From NCBI GenBank assembly GCA_002699125.1, contig PABI01000086.1, positions 25,317-89,316 on the forward strand: 64,000 nucleotides of DNA. The letters run 5' to 3'. Of the stretch, positions 1 to 8,211 are shown in pieces; within the stretch, counting starts at the first letter, position 1; every line of letters begins with the position of its first letter. Made by a program: the position numbers and the translations under genes. This DNA comes from Anaerolineaceae bacterium. Lineage in GTDB: Bacteria; Chloroflexota; Anaerolineae; Promineifilales; Promineifilaceae. The notes beneath the pieces were generated by a model, which had not been told where the DNA came from, did no database searches, and worked only from the letters and a program-made list of their open reading frames with translations.

Positions 1-989
1 ACAAAAATGGCGACCAGCCCAAAAGCGATGGCTATTGCATAATAACCAAGCACGATGCCGCGCACCGGAAAGCCCCGATCCAGCAGGCGAAAATGCAAAT
101 GTCGCCGGTCGCCCTGAAAAGGATGCTGCCCCCGGCGCAAGCGGGTGACAATGAGCCAGGCCACGTCCAAAATGGGCACAGCCATCACCAACAGCGCCGT
201 AGACAGCTTGGCCGGCGCCAAAATAGAAAGCGTTGCCAGATTGTAGCCCAACAGCCAGGCTCCGGTTGTCCCCAAAAAAATAGAGGCGGGCGCGAAGTTA
301 AAGAATAAGAAGCCCACCAGCGCTCCCGCCAATGCCAGGGGAATCAGCGTTACGGCCGTTTGTCCCGTGTTGGCCAGCAGGTTATAGCTGTGCAGCGCAA
401 ACATCAGGGCCGCAATGGTACCCACGCCTCCGGCCAGCCCATCCAATCCATCCAGAAAGTTGACGGCGTTAATCATGCCCAACACCCAGAACAGGGAGAT
501 GATGTAGACGAGAAACGGCCGTATCACCACAATGTTTGGATTGCCCGCATCGAGTCTAAAAAAAAGCGAGACAAATTCAGTTTGCCAAAAAGCGGTGGTG
601 GGCAGCGGATTGGTAAATCGCTCAATAAAGACAGTGTGGCTGATGGCGATAACAGCGGCGACGATCTGGAACAGCAGCTGCCAGCGTGGGTTTAGATCCA
701 GCCGGTCGTCAAGAAATGCGCCAATAAAGATGACCACGCTGCCTAAAATAACGCCTTGCAGCCGCAGCGAATCATCTCCTTGGGGCGGCAGCACAAGGTA
801 TATAAGGCCGATACTTAAAAGATATGCGGCCATAATCGGGAATCCACCCAATTTGGGCACCAGCCCGCTGTGCTGGCGGCGTCCCCCCGGTGCGGCAACG
901 ATCCCCCAGCGAAAAGCTAATTTACGGACGGGCGGTGTGAGAAGAACGGCCGCCACCAACGCCGCGCCAAAAACCAACAAATAAATCAA
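1..989 (-). CDS. WecA/TagO-type undecaprenyl-phosphate glycosyl-1-phosphate transferase, partial
   Basis: Read by translating the minus strand; the 3' end lies beyond position 1, leaving about 329 residues. It is a polytopic membrane protein of the MraY/WecA/TagO family, which moves a sugar-1-phosphate from a UDP-sugar to undecaprenyl phosphate at the start of cell-wall or surface-polysaccharide synthesis. Visible family motifs are FLDDRLDL (about 92-99), NAVNFLDGLDGLAGG (about 174-188), PILDVAW (about 272-278) and the loop FQGDRRHLHFRLL (about 291-303). Two family positions are unusual: the LGD-x-G motif reads FLGTTGA (238-244), with Thr in place of the conserved Asp, and HLHH reads HLHF. 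The start is probably TTG at 989 (or TTG at 980 or 977), 15 bases after the upp stop, so the two are likely co-transcribed. The exact substrate cannot be told. Confidence 0.85.
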   Translation of the reverse strand, partial: MIYLLVFGAALVAAVLLTPPVRKLAFRWGIVAAPGGRRQHSGLVPKLGGFPIMAAYLLSIGLIYLVLPPQGDDSLRLQGVILGSVVIFIGAFLDDRLDLNPRWQLLFQIVAAVIAISHTVFIERFTNPLPTTAFWQTEFVSLFFRLDAGNPNIVVIRPFLVYIISLFWVLGMINAVNFLDGLDGLAGGVGTIAALMFALHSYNLLANTGQTAVTLIPLALAGALVGFLFFNFAPASIFLGTTGAWLLGYNLATLSILAPAKLSTALLVMAVPILDVAWLIVTRLRRGQHPFQGDRRHLHFRLLDRGFPVRGIVLGYYAIAIAFGLVAIF

Positions 990-1004
990 TGCGCCGTTAC
1001 CTTG

Positions 1005-1625
1005 TTATCCTGTGCCAAATTGGCGATCGCCGGCATCACCTAGCCCCGGCACAATAAAGCCGATGTCGTTGAGATGGGAATCAATTTGGGCAATGTGGAT
1101 GGGAACGTCTGGATGGGCGTTTTGCAGAGCGGCAATGCCTTCTGGGGCGGCCAACAGGCCGACAAACTTAATGCGCTTGGCGCCCCACTTCTTCAAAATA
1201 TCCACCGTGGCGATGGCCGAACCACCGGTGGCCAGCATGGGGTCCAGCACCAGGCAAACCTGCACCGTGGGGAAGGTGGGCAGCTTGTTGTAGTAAGAAA
1301 CAGGTTGCAGCGTTTCCTCATCGCGGTAGAGGCCAATGTGCCACACTTCGGCACCGGGCATCATTTCCCAGATGCCATCGACCATCCCCAGGCCCGCGCG
1401 CAGGATGGGAATAAGGCCGATTTTTTCGCTTAAATCCTGGCCAGCGGCCGTTCCCATTGGCGTTTTTATTTCAATTTCGGTTGTTGTTAAGTCGGCCGTA
1501 GCTTCATAGCAGAGCAGCATCGCCACTTCTCGAATCAGCTCCCGAAACTTTTTGGGCTTGGTATCAATACTGCGCATCAGCGACAGTTTGTGTTTGACCA
1601 GCGGATGTTTTGATTCAAAAACCAT
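1005..1625 (-). CDS. upp: uracil phosphoribosyltransferase
   Basis: Upp makes UMP from uracil and PRPP in pyrimidine salvage, in the cytoplasm. The 206-residue product has the family's usual length and the characteristic C-terminus [16 protein letters not shown], which forms the uracil-binding region, and the PRPP-binding loop [13 protein letters not shown]. An ATG at 1640 would add five residues, but the sequence between the two ATGs contains AGGAGG, a strong ribosome binding site for the ATG at 1625, so the shorter start is preferred. It is the first gene of a minus-strand pair with the WecA-like gene; the functional link between the two (UMP/UDP-sugar supply) is inference only. Confidence 0.96.
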   Translation of the reverse strand: MVFESKHPLVKHKLSLMRSIDTKPKKFRELIREVAMLLCYEATADLTTTEIEIKTPMGTAAGQDLSEKIGLIPILRAGLGMVDGIWEMMPGAEVWHIGLYRDEETLQPVSYYNKLPTFPTVQVCLVLDPMLATGGSAIATVDILKKWGAKRIKFVGLLAAPEGIAALQNAHPDVPIHIAQIDSHLNDIGFIVPGLGDAGDRQFGTG

Positions 1626-1640
1626 GCATCTCCTCCTCAT

Positions 1641-1690
1641 CTACTTTAACACTTTAACGCAGAGGCACGGAGGCGCAGAGAAATTGGGTT
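1641..1690. repeat. short interspersed ACGCAGAG-type repeat
   Basis: The spacer upstream of upp contains ACGCAGAG followed by CGGAGGCGCAGAG. Related words occur at about 11020-11062 and in both arms of the inverted repeat at 36970-37035. It looks like a copy or remnant of a small dispersed intergenic repeat; no coding content is seen. Confidence 0.5.
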
Positions 1691-1826
1691 TTTCTGCAGG
1701 CTACCGTGTCTCGTTATAATGATTGTACCTGATGCATTTTGACGGCTTTGCCGTGACGGCCGTTACGCAATCAGGCTCACTTATCGTATAATCCCACGCA
1801 TACAGTTTGTTGGCAACAGATGATTT

Positions 1827-2909
1827 ATGAGTGACAAAACAACAAGTAATCGACACATTTCGCCAAGCAAAAAACGGGAAGACGGCCGTCTCGATGGCCT
1901 GCTTCGTCCACAGCTGCTGGGTGAGTTTACCGGGCAGGAGCGGCTCAAGGCCAATTTGTCCATTTTGATTGAGGCGGCCAAAGGGCGCGAGGAGCCGTTG
2001 GACCATGTGCTGTTTCACGGCCCGCCTGGCCTGGGCAAAACGACGCTGGCCCATGTGGTGGCCAACGAGATGAACGTCAACATTCGCATTACTGCCGGGC
2101 CGGCTATTGAGCGCGCCGGCGATCTGGCGGCTATTCTCACCAACATGCGTGCTGGCGATATCCTGTTTATTGATGAAGTGCATCGCCTGGGCCGCGCTGT
2201 GGAAGAAATTTTGTACCCGGCCATGGAAGATTTTGTGCTGGACATTGTGGTGGGCAAAGGACCGGGGGCCAAAAATGTGCGACTGAAGCTGCCTCGCTTC
2301 ACCGTCATTGGGGCAACCACCCGGTTGGCGCTGCTTACCGCGCCTCTGCGCGCCCGGTTTGGTGCACTGTACCGCATGGATTTTTACGAACAGGAAGCAA
2401 TCGAGACGATTGTGCTGCGGGGTGCAGGCATTTTGAAAGTGCCGATTGAGCCAGAGGGGGCGGCGGAGATTGCCCTTCGTTCGCGGGGGACGCCCCGTGT
2501 GGCGCTGCGCTTGCTGCGCCGGGTGCGCGATTTTGCCGAGGTGCGGGCCGATGGTGAGATTACGGGGGAAACGGCCGTTGCCGCGCTTAACCTGTTAGAA
2601 ATTGACAGTTTAGGATTGGACGATCTGGACCGCCGCGTCTTGCGGGCCATTATTGAAAAGTTTGGTGGCGGGCCAGTTGGATTAGACACTATTGGTGCAT
2701 CCATCAGCGAAGAGTCAGACACAATTATGGATGTGGTGGAGCCGTACTTGTTGCAGTTGGGTTTTTTAGAGCGTACGGCGCGGGGACGTATGGCCACGCC
2801 ACATGCCTATGCTCATCTCGATTTGCCACTGCCGCACCATGCTGTTTCAGACAAACCAAACCAGCGCAGCTTGTTCTCTTCACCGGCAGAAGAGTCGGAT
2901 GAAGAGTAG
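1827..2909 (+). CDS. ruvB: Holliday junction branch migration helicase RuvB
   Basis: RuvB is the hexameric AAA+ motor which, with RuvA, drives branch migration of Holliday junctions. The 360-residue product shows Walker [10 protein letters not shown] (about 65-73), Walker [12 protein letters not shown] (about 112-122), sensor motif GATTR, the Arg-containing LRARFG, and the C-terminal winged-helix domain beginning near [11 protein letters not shown], with the conserved [10 protein letters not shown]. The acidic tail after about 345 is unremarkable. A TATAAT lies at 1787-1792, about 35 bases before the ATG. No ruvA or ruvC is adjacent, so the complex is encoded at separate loci. The DUF2905 gene starts 11 bases downstream. 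Confidence 0.97.
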   Translation: MSDKTTSNRHISPSKKREDGRLDGLLRPQLLGEFTGQERLKANLSILIEAAKGREEPLDHVLFHGPPGLGKTTLAHVVANEMNVNIRITAGPAIERAGDLAAILTNMRAGDILFIDEVHRLGRAVEEILYPAMEDFVLDIVVGKGPGAKNVRLKLPRFTVIGATTRLALLTAPLRARFGALYRMDFYEQEAIETIVLRGAGILKVPIEPEGAAEIALRSRGTPRVALRLLRRVRDFAEVRADGEITGETAVAALNLLEIDSLGLDDLDRRVLRAIIEKFGGGPVGLDTIGASISEESDTIMDVVEPYLLQLGFLERTARGRMATPHAYAHLDLPLPHHAVSDKPNQRSLFSSPAEESDEE

Positions 2910-2920
2910 GAGATAAAGAC

Positions 2921-3148
2921 GTGGTTGAATTCGGCCGTTTGCTACTAATTATTGGTGGAACGATTGCGCTGGCTGGGATTTTAGTGCTAATTGCCGCCAA
3001 ATATTTCCCCTGGCTGGGCAACTTGCCCGGTGATTTTGAAATCGAGGGAGAAAACTATCGTATCTATTTTCCTCTGGCAACAATGATCTTGGTTAGTTTA
3101 CTGGGAACAATTTTGCTCAACATTGTCATTCGTATTTTTCGACGATGA
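2921..3148 (+). CDS. DUF2905-family small membrane protein
   Basis: A 75-residue protein with two hydrophobic segments (about 5-25 and 49-70) separated by a loop with the family signature LPGDFEIEGENYRIYFPL. This matches the DUF2905 family of two-helix inner-membrane proteins, whose function is unknown. The start is GTG at 2921, preceded by GGAG overlapping the ruvB stop; the 11-base gap suggests translation coupling with ruvB. The pairing with ruvB says nothing certain about its role. Confidence 0.85.
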   Translation: MVEFGRLLLIIGGTIALAGILVLIAAKYFPWLGNLPGDFEIEGENYRIYFPLATMILVSLLGTILLNIVIRIFRR

Positions 3149-3516
3149 AGAGCGACCTCTGGTTTGACCATTGCCCACCCCTGTTCTATAATTTTTACCA
3201 GCATATTTTGAGAAAACTTTAATGCAATTGATAATTGGCGTAGACAACTCCACAACATCTCTTATTAGCCAAATAAGCCAGCGATCCCTAGAGATTTTCC
3301 TGTGGCGGGTTTGTTTGTCTTTGTGGCAAATTCCGTTTGCCAAGAAGGGGGCCTGTTGACCGACTCTAATACTGAGCCGCCCGACCCTTCTCACCCTAGT
3401 TCCCCGGTGTGCATAAGCAATTTATTATTGGAATCCAACCCCTCTGGGTTGGTCGCCGTCCGTTTTAGGTCGGCTTTTTGTGTATTTGGTATTGTTCCAA
3501 GAAGCAAGAAAAACTG
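3149..3516 (+). other. Gene-free leader region upstream of the CNNM/CorC pair
   Basis: These 368 bases hold no convincing ORF. The distal half (3343-3479) contains a chain of potential RNA stems: AGAAGGG (3343-3349) with CCCTTCT (3385-3391), CACC (3392-3395) with GGTG (3406-3409), a perfect 7-bp stem CCAACCC/GGGTTGG (3435-3452), and a terminator-like stem at 3455-3474 followed by five T. The arrangement looks like a cis-regulatory leader of the downstream cation-transport genes; no known riboswitch class was recognised. Confidence 0.55.
3455..3479 (+). terminator. leader terminator / attenuator candidate before CNNM genes
   Basis: GCCGTCC (3455-3461) can pair with GGTCGGC (3468-3474) with one T-T mismatch, closing a six-base loop, and is followed directly by TTTTT (3475-3479). 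It lies 38 bases before the preferred ATG at 3517, so it would end transcription ahead of the gene unless an alternative fold prevents it. Confidence 0.55.
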
Positions 3517-4923
3517 ATGTTAACGATTCTGACAATTGTGGCCGTTGTGGCCATTATGATTTTTTTTAATGCCCTGTATGTGGCGGCAGAGTTTGCCACA
3601 GTTTCTTCTCGTCGTACGCGGGTTAGCCAGCTGGCGGGGCAGGGCAACCGGATGGCGCAGCTGCTGCTGCCTATCATGCAAGATAGCAAGAAGCTGGACA
3701 CATACGTAGCCACCTGCCAGATCGGCATTACGATTTCATCCCTGGTGGTTGGTGCTTATGGGCAAAGCGTAATTGCCCAATTGCTGATACAGCCATTTGC
3801 CCGGCTGCTAACCTCGCTGGAACCTTCGCTGGCGAGGATTGGGGTGGAATCTGCCGCAGGTTGGGCGGAACCGGCTGCGGCTTCTATTGCCGTAACGCTG
3901 GTGTTGATCGCCATCACCATTTTGCAGGTGATCATGGGTGAGCTGTTTCCTAAATCTGTAGCCATTCAATACCCGGAGTCTGTGGCAATGGCCGTGACCG
4001 TTCCGATGCGGATTACCCGGTTTATCATCACATACACCGGGTTAATCGCCTTATTTAATGGCAGCGGCAATCTGCTTTTGCGGCTCATGGGCCGCAACAT
4101 GAAAGAAAAGAATGGCCATGCCCATTCGCCTGAGGAAATTGAGCTGCTGGTTACTGAGAGCCACGAGCAAGATTTGCTCAGCGATGAAGAGCGACGCCTG
4201 CTGCGCAACACGTTCCGTCTGCGTGACCTGACAGCCAAGCAGGTGATGCTGCATCGTACCCGGCTTATTGCCGCTTCATTGAGCAGCACTGTCAAGGAGC
4301 TCATGGAAATTTCGCTGGACGCTGGCTTTTCGCGTATCCCGCTTTATAAGGAATCCATTGACGATATTGTGGGCTTTGTCCATGTAAAAGATTTGTTTCG
4401 CCTGCACAACCAGGACAGTGAAGATGTTGCTTCAATTTTGCGTGAAGTGGTTTTTGTGCCGGAAACGATGCCGGTTTCTGATTTGTGGAAGCGGTTAAAC
4501 AATCGCCGTAAATACCTGGCGGTGGTGTTTGATGAGTATGGTGGCACGGTGGGGTTGATTACGTTTGAGGATCTCATTGAGGAGATTTTTGGCGAACTGC
4601 AAGATGAATTTGACAATGAAATGGCGTTAATTGCCAAGGATAAAGACGGCCGTATCTACCTGCGTGCCGATTTATTGGTTACCGACGTCAATGAATATCT
4701 GGAGCTACACCTGCCGGAGGACAACGCCGATACATTGGGCGGGTTGGTGTTTAGCGAACTCGGCCGTTTGCCGGCCGTCGGCGACAAGGTAACCTTTGGG
4801 GATATTATCATTCGCGTTGAAGCGATGTCCGATCCTGGCGTGTCTGAGGTGTCGCTAAAGCTGCCGCCAACGCAAAGCGCCGAAGAGCCCTTTATCGAGT
4901 GGGAGGTGGTTGATCATGACTAA
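3517..4923 (+). CDS. CNNM/HlyC-CorC family transporter with CBS pair (first copy)
   Basis: A 468-residue membrane protein of the CNNM/CorC (TlyC-like) family, linked in bacteria to magnesium or cobalt transport. Order: an N-terminal CNNM (DUF21) membrane domain with about four hydrophobic segments (NALYVAAEFATVSSRRTR, GELFPKS), the acidic linker SPEEIELLVTES, two CBS domains (AKQVMLHRTRL; RKYLAVVFDEYGGTVGLIT), and a CorC/HlyC C-terminal domain. An in-frame ATG at 3478 would place the start inside the leader terminator, so ATG 3517 is preferred. The stop overlaps the start of the next, paralogous gene, so the two are translationally coupled. Confidence 0.88.
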   Translation: MLTILTIVAVVAIMIFFNALYVAAEFATVSSRRTRVSQLAGQGNRMAQLLLPIMQDSKKLDTYVATCQIGITISSLVVGAYGQSVIAQLLIQPFARLLTSLEPSLARIGVESAAGWAEPAAASIAVTLVLIAITILQVIMGELFPKSVAIQYPESVAMAVTVPMRITRFIITYTGLIALFNGSGNLLLRLMGRNMKEKNGHAHSPEEIELLVTESHEQDLLSDEERRLLRNTFRLRDLTAKQVMLHRTRLIAASLSSTVKELMEISLDAGFSRIPLYKESIDDIVGFVHVKDLFRLHNQDSEDVASILREVVFVPETMPVSDLWKRLNNRRKYLAVVFDEYGGTVGLITFEDLIEEIFGELQDEFDNEMALIAKDKDGRIYLRADLLVTDVNEYLELHLPEDNADTLGGLVFSELGRLPAVGDKVTFGDIIIRVEAMSDPGVSEVSLKLPPTQSAEEPFIEWEVVDHD

Positions 4924-6373
4924 ATCCCTCCTGTTGACGATGACGCTGCCAGGTTTTGGTATTTTGGCTACGGCCGCAGTCCAAGAAGCTACTGGTTCGG
5001 CCGTGGCTGGCTTGCTGGTGGCCATGGTTGTTATCATTTTGCTCGTATTGCTGAATGGCCTGTTTGTCATGGCCGAATTTTCCATCATCGGGGTGCGGCC
5101 CACACAGCTGGAGCAGATGGTCGATGAGGGTGTGGGCCGGGCCAAAGGCGTATTGTCCATTGTTGAATCTCGGCAAAAGCAGGACCAATATATTGCCACT
5201 GCCCAGCTGGGTATCACGATTGCCTCTTTGGGGCTGGCCATGTATGGTGAGCCGCAAATTGCTCATTTTATCGAACCTTATTTGGAGGGTCTGTGGTTTG
5301 AACCATCGCATGAGCTGGTAGAAAGCATTGGTTATGTTATTGCTTTGGGGCTGTTGACCTATTTGCACGTAGTGGTAGGTGAAATGGTGCCCAAATCGCT
5401 GGCCCTTTCTGATGCGCCACGTATGGTGCTGCTGTTGAGCACACCAATGACCATTGCCCGCTGGATTTTAGCTTACCCGGTGAAAATCCTGAATCGCGTC
5501 GGCGTCTCCATGTTGAAACTGTTTCGCGTGCCGCCGGCAGAAGGACACGAGCGGGTACTTTCCCCAGAGGAGCTGGAGCTAATCGTCACTGAAAGTACGG
5601 AAGGTGGGCTGCTCAATGCCGAAGAGCAGGAAATGATTCTGAATATCTTCGATTTTAGCGACCGCACCGTTTCCCAGGTGATGACGCCACGAACCAAGGT
5701 AGAGGCGATTCCGCTGGATGTCTCGCGGCAAGAAATCCTGAACATTGTGACAGACAGCCGTCACAGTCGTTTTCCGGTGTATGATGGCGATCGGGATCAC
5801 ATTGTGGGCATTTTGCACCTGAAGGATTTGGTGAAACAGACGCTGCGCACAGAAAGTCGGTTTGATTTACGCCTGATCCTGCGCTCGGCGCCGGCAGTGC
5901 CGGAGGATTTGCCGGTACAAACGTTGCTGGCGGCGTTTAAACGGCAAAAGCTGCACATGGCTATTGTGCTGGACGAGTTTGGCGGCATGGATGGCATTGT
6001 GACGCTCGAAGATTTGGTGGAAGAGGTTGTGGGCGAAGTACGGGACGAGTTTGACCAGGAAAAAGAGCCGTATGTGGAGCTCGGTCCAGGCATGATTGAA
6101 GCCGAAGGTGAATATCTGGTTGATGATTTTGACGACGGTTTCTGGGGAAATGAAGAAGATTTGCCAGATGTGGAGACGGTTGGCGGTCTGGTCATTTCCA
6201 AGCTGGGGCGTCCTCCAGTGGTCGGCGATGAAGTGGTTTATAACGATAAGATTCAAATTCGGGTTTTGGCGATTGAGGGACGAGCCGTGTCGCGGGTTCT
6301 GATTGAGTTTCCGGATCCTAATAAGCTGGCTGAAGAAATTGAGGATACGGCCGTTGCCCCCGATACCGATTAG
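4916..6373 (+). CDS. CNNM/HlyC-CorC family transporter with CBS pair (second copy)
   Basis: A 485-residue paralogue of the preceding gene with the same order: CNNM membrane domain (NGLFVMAEFSIIGVRPTQ, GEMVPKSLALS), linker SPEELELIVTES, two CBS domains (VSQVMTPRTKVEAI; LHMAIVLDEFGGMDGIVT) and the CorC/HlyC domain. The TTG at 4910 is in frame, but GGGAGG at 4901-4906 is well placed for the ATG at 4916, which overlaps the previous stop by eight bases. Tandem CNNM pairs are common in bacteria; a heteromeric transporter is possible but not shown. A perfect hairpin terminator follows the gene. Confidence 0.9.
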   Translation: MTKSLLLTMTLPGFGILATAAVQEATGSAVAGLLVAMVVIILLVLLNGLFVMAEFSIIGVRPTQLEQMVDEGVGRAKGVLSIVESRQKQDQYIATAQLGITIASLGLAMYGEPQIAHFIEPYLEGLWFEPSHELVESIGYVIALGLLTYLHVVVGEMVPKSLALSDAPRMVLLLSTPMTIARWILAYPVKILNRVGVSMLKLFRVPPAEGHERVLSPEELELIVTESTEGGLLNAEEQEMILNIFDFSDRTVSQVMTPRTKVEAIPLDVSRQEILNIVTDSRHSRFPVYDGDRDHIVGILHLKDLVKQTLRTESRFDLRLILRSAPAVPEDLPVQTLLAAFKRQKLHMAIVLDEFGGMDGIVTLEDLVEEVVGEVRDEFDQEKEPYVELGPGMIEAEGEYLVDDFDDGFWGNEEDLPDVETVGGLVISKLGRPPVVGDEVVYNDKIQIRVLAIEGRAVSRVLIEFPDPNKLAEEIEDTAVAPDTD

Positions 6374-6394
6374 CAAGAAGACAAGCAAAAGTAG

Positions 6395-6441
6395 AAAAAG
6401 GAGTGACATTTTCGCATTTTGGATGTCACTCCTTTTTTGTC
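6395..6441. terminator. bidirectional intrinsic terminator
   Basis: A perfect 15-bp stem (6395-6409 with 6423-6437) with a 13-base loop, A-rich on the left arm and T-rich on the right, sits between the convergent CNNM pair and the carboxypeptidase gene and can terminate both. Confidence 0.9.
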
Positions 6442-6457
6442 TCTTTAAGAAGTTTCC

Positions 6458-7963
6458 TTAAAGTTCGTAAATCTCACTAAACTTTTTGGTGACATAGCGC
6501 ATAAACGGCTCATGTGTCAGCGGACCGCCGGTGGCTTTTTGCACCAGTTCAGCCGGCGTGAATTTACGGCCGTGTTGGTGAATATTCTCCCGCAGCCAGG
6601 CGACCAATGCCCCTGTCTTACCCTGGGCCATTTCTTCGGCGATGGTGGGGTTTTGGGAAACGGCCGCTTCATAAAATTGAGCCGCATACAAGTTGCCCAG
6701 CGCATAGGTGGGGAAGTAGCCAAACCCAGGCCGGGACCAGTGGATGTCTTGTAAACAGCCTTCTGAATCCGTTGGCGGCACCACGCCCAATAATTCTTTC
6801 ATCTTGTCATTCCACGCCGTGGGCAAATCGGCCACGGCCAGATCGCCGTTTAGCATTGCCTGCTCCAGCTCAAAGCGCAAAATGATGTGGAAATTGTACG
6901 TTAGCTCATCAGCTTCAACCCGAATGTAGGAAGGCTGCACCTTGTTGACGGCACGATAGAATTCCGTAACATCGTGTCCGTTTAGCTGCTCGGGGAACAA
7001 TTTTTGCAGCTTGGGATAATGTGCTTGCCAAAAGCCCAGGCTGCGCCCCACAATGTTTTCGATCATGCGGGATTGGGATTCGTGGATGCCACTGGAAGTC
7101 CCCCGTGCCAGCGGCGTGCGCGCCAGGTCAGGATGCGTGCCCTGCTCGTACATAGCATGCCCTGATTCATGCAGCGTGCCAAACAGGGAAGGGTTCAAGA
7201 AGTTGGGATACCAGCGGGTGGTGATGCGGGCGTCGTTACGGCTGAAGCTGGTGGCAAACGGATGCACCACTGTACCCAGATGCCCCCGGCTAAAATCATA
7301 ACCCACGGCGTTGGCAATGTAACGGGCGAACTCTTTTTGCTTATCGATGGGAAAGGATTGGTGGACAATGCTGTCATCGACGACACTGCCTCGTTCCTCA
7401 ATTGCCTGCCGCAAAGGAATCAGCTCTTCTTTAACTGCGTTGAAGATGGCGCGAACTTCGGCCGTTTTCATGCCGTGCTCAAATTTATCCAGCAGCGGAT
7501 CGTACTTTTCGTCTTCATAGCCGTACAGCTCGGCCATTTCCTGCACCAGCTTGACAACTTCTTCCAGATGGGGCTGGAAGTGGGCAAAATCATTGTTTTC
7601 ACGTGCCTCTACCCAGGCGGGATTGGCTTTACCGCTTACCTCGCTAACGCGCCGGACAAATGCCGGCGGCAGCTGGCGGGATTCTTCATAGCTGCGGCGC
7701 AAGTAGCGAATCAGGCTGGCTTCGTTGCTTTCATAGGCGGCGTCTTGCACATCGGCAGCGGCCGTTTCAATCAGTTCGCCCATTTCATCTGAAGTAAACA
7801 TGGCGTGGCTGAGGCGGCGCAGCGTCGTCATTTGCTGAATGCGCGCCTGCATGCCAGCTTTGGGCATGTTGGTTTCTTTGTCCCAACTTAGCACACCCAT
7901 TGCTTTTTCAATGTCGTGGATTTCGTAAACTTTCTCTAACAATTTTTGGTAATTTGAACTCAT
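6458..7963 (-). CDS. M32-family metallocarboxypeptidase (carboxypeptidase Taq type)
   Basis: A 501-residue cytoplasmic zinc metallocarboxypeptidase that removes C-terminal residues from peptides. The HExxH zinc motif reads HESGH (265-269), and the conserved HESQSR (294-299) supplies the third ligand Glu295. Other M32 hallmarks are HPFATSF and the C-terminal YALGNLYAAQF. Length matches the family (about 500). No signal peptide is seen. It is a single-gene unit ending at the bidirectional terminator and divergent from the B12-regulator gene. Confidence 0.95.
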   Translation of the reverse strand: MSSNYQKLLEKVYEIHDIEKAMGVLSWDKETNMPKAGMQARIQQMTTLRRLSHAMFTSDEMGELIETAAADVQDAAYESNEASLIRYLRRSYEESRQLPPAFVRRVSEVSGKANPAWVEARENNDFAHFQPHLEEVVKLVQEMAELYGYEDEKYDPLLDKFEHGMKTAEVRAIFNAVKEELIPLRQAIEERGSVVDDSIVHQSFPIDKQKEFARYIANAVGYDFSRGHLGTVVHPFATSFSRNDARITTRWYPNFLNPSLFGTLHESGHAMYEQGTHPDLARTPLARGTSSGIHESQSRMIENIVGRSLGFWQAHYPKLQKLFPEQLNGHDVTEFYRAVNKVQPSYIRVEADELTYNFHIILRFELEQAMLNGDLAVADLPTAWNDKMKELLGVVPPTDSEGCLQDIHWSRPGFGYFPTYALGNLYAAQFYEAAVSQNPTIAEEMAQGKTGALVAWLRENIHQHGRKFTPAELVQKATGGPLTHEPFMRYVTKKFSEIYEL

Positions 7964-8088
7964 GCGTACCGTCCTTTTTGGGAATGTGAAGGGAGTGTAG
8001 CGAAAAACGGCCGTTTATCCAAAGCTAAATGCCTGAACGAAAAAACTAAACAAAATCAGGGCACCAGGACGCCAATATCATGCAAATT

Positions 8089-8114
8089 ATGAACAAAACA
8101 TTGACAAAACATTG
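8089..8114 (+). promoter_or_regulatory. tandem 11-bp direct repeats, candidate CarH-type operator
   Basis: ACAAAACATTG occurs twice in immediate tandem (8093-8103 and 8104-8114) and overlaps the -35 box at 8101-8106. Taken in the phase 8089-8099 and 8100-8110 both units read xTxxACAAAAC. From memory, CarH operators are built of 11-bp direct repeats of the form nTnnACAnnnn covering the -35 region, and the downstream gene encodes a CarH-like protein, so autoregulation is a reasonable inference. Confidence 0.6.
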
Positions 8115-8129
8115 TTTGGAGACTATACT
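8101..8129 (+). promoter_or_regulatory. sigma-70-type promoter of the B12 regulator-photolyase operon
   Basis: TTGACA at 8101-8106, a 17-base spacer and TATACT at 8124-8129 form a near-consensus housekeeping promoter about 80 bases before the regulator start. Confidence 0.8.
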
Positions 8130-8211
8130 CCATCGCGTAGAAAAATGCATATAGATCAAGAGTTTTAAGTGAAAACGATTTCAGCAAGGCTGAGAGGTGG
8201 TCTCAAAGAAT

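Noticed and set aside
3149..3480. A tRNA or other stable RNA gene
   Set aside because: No cloverleaf with T-loop GTTC and CCA-type end could be drawn; the stems fit a leader with terminator better.
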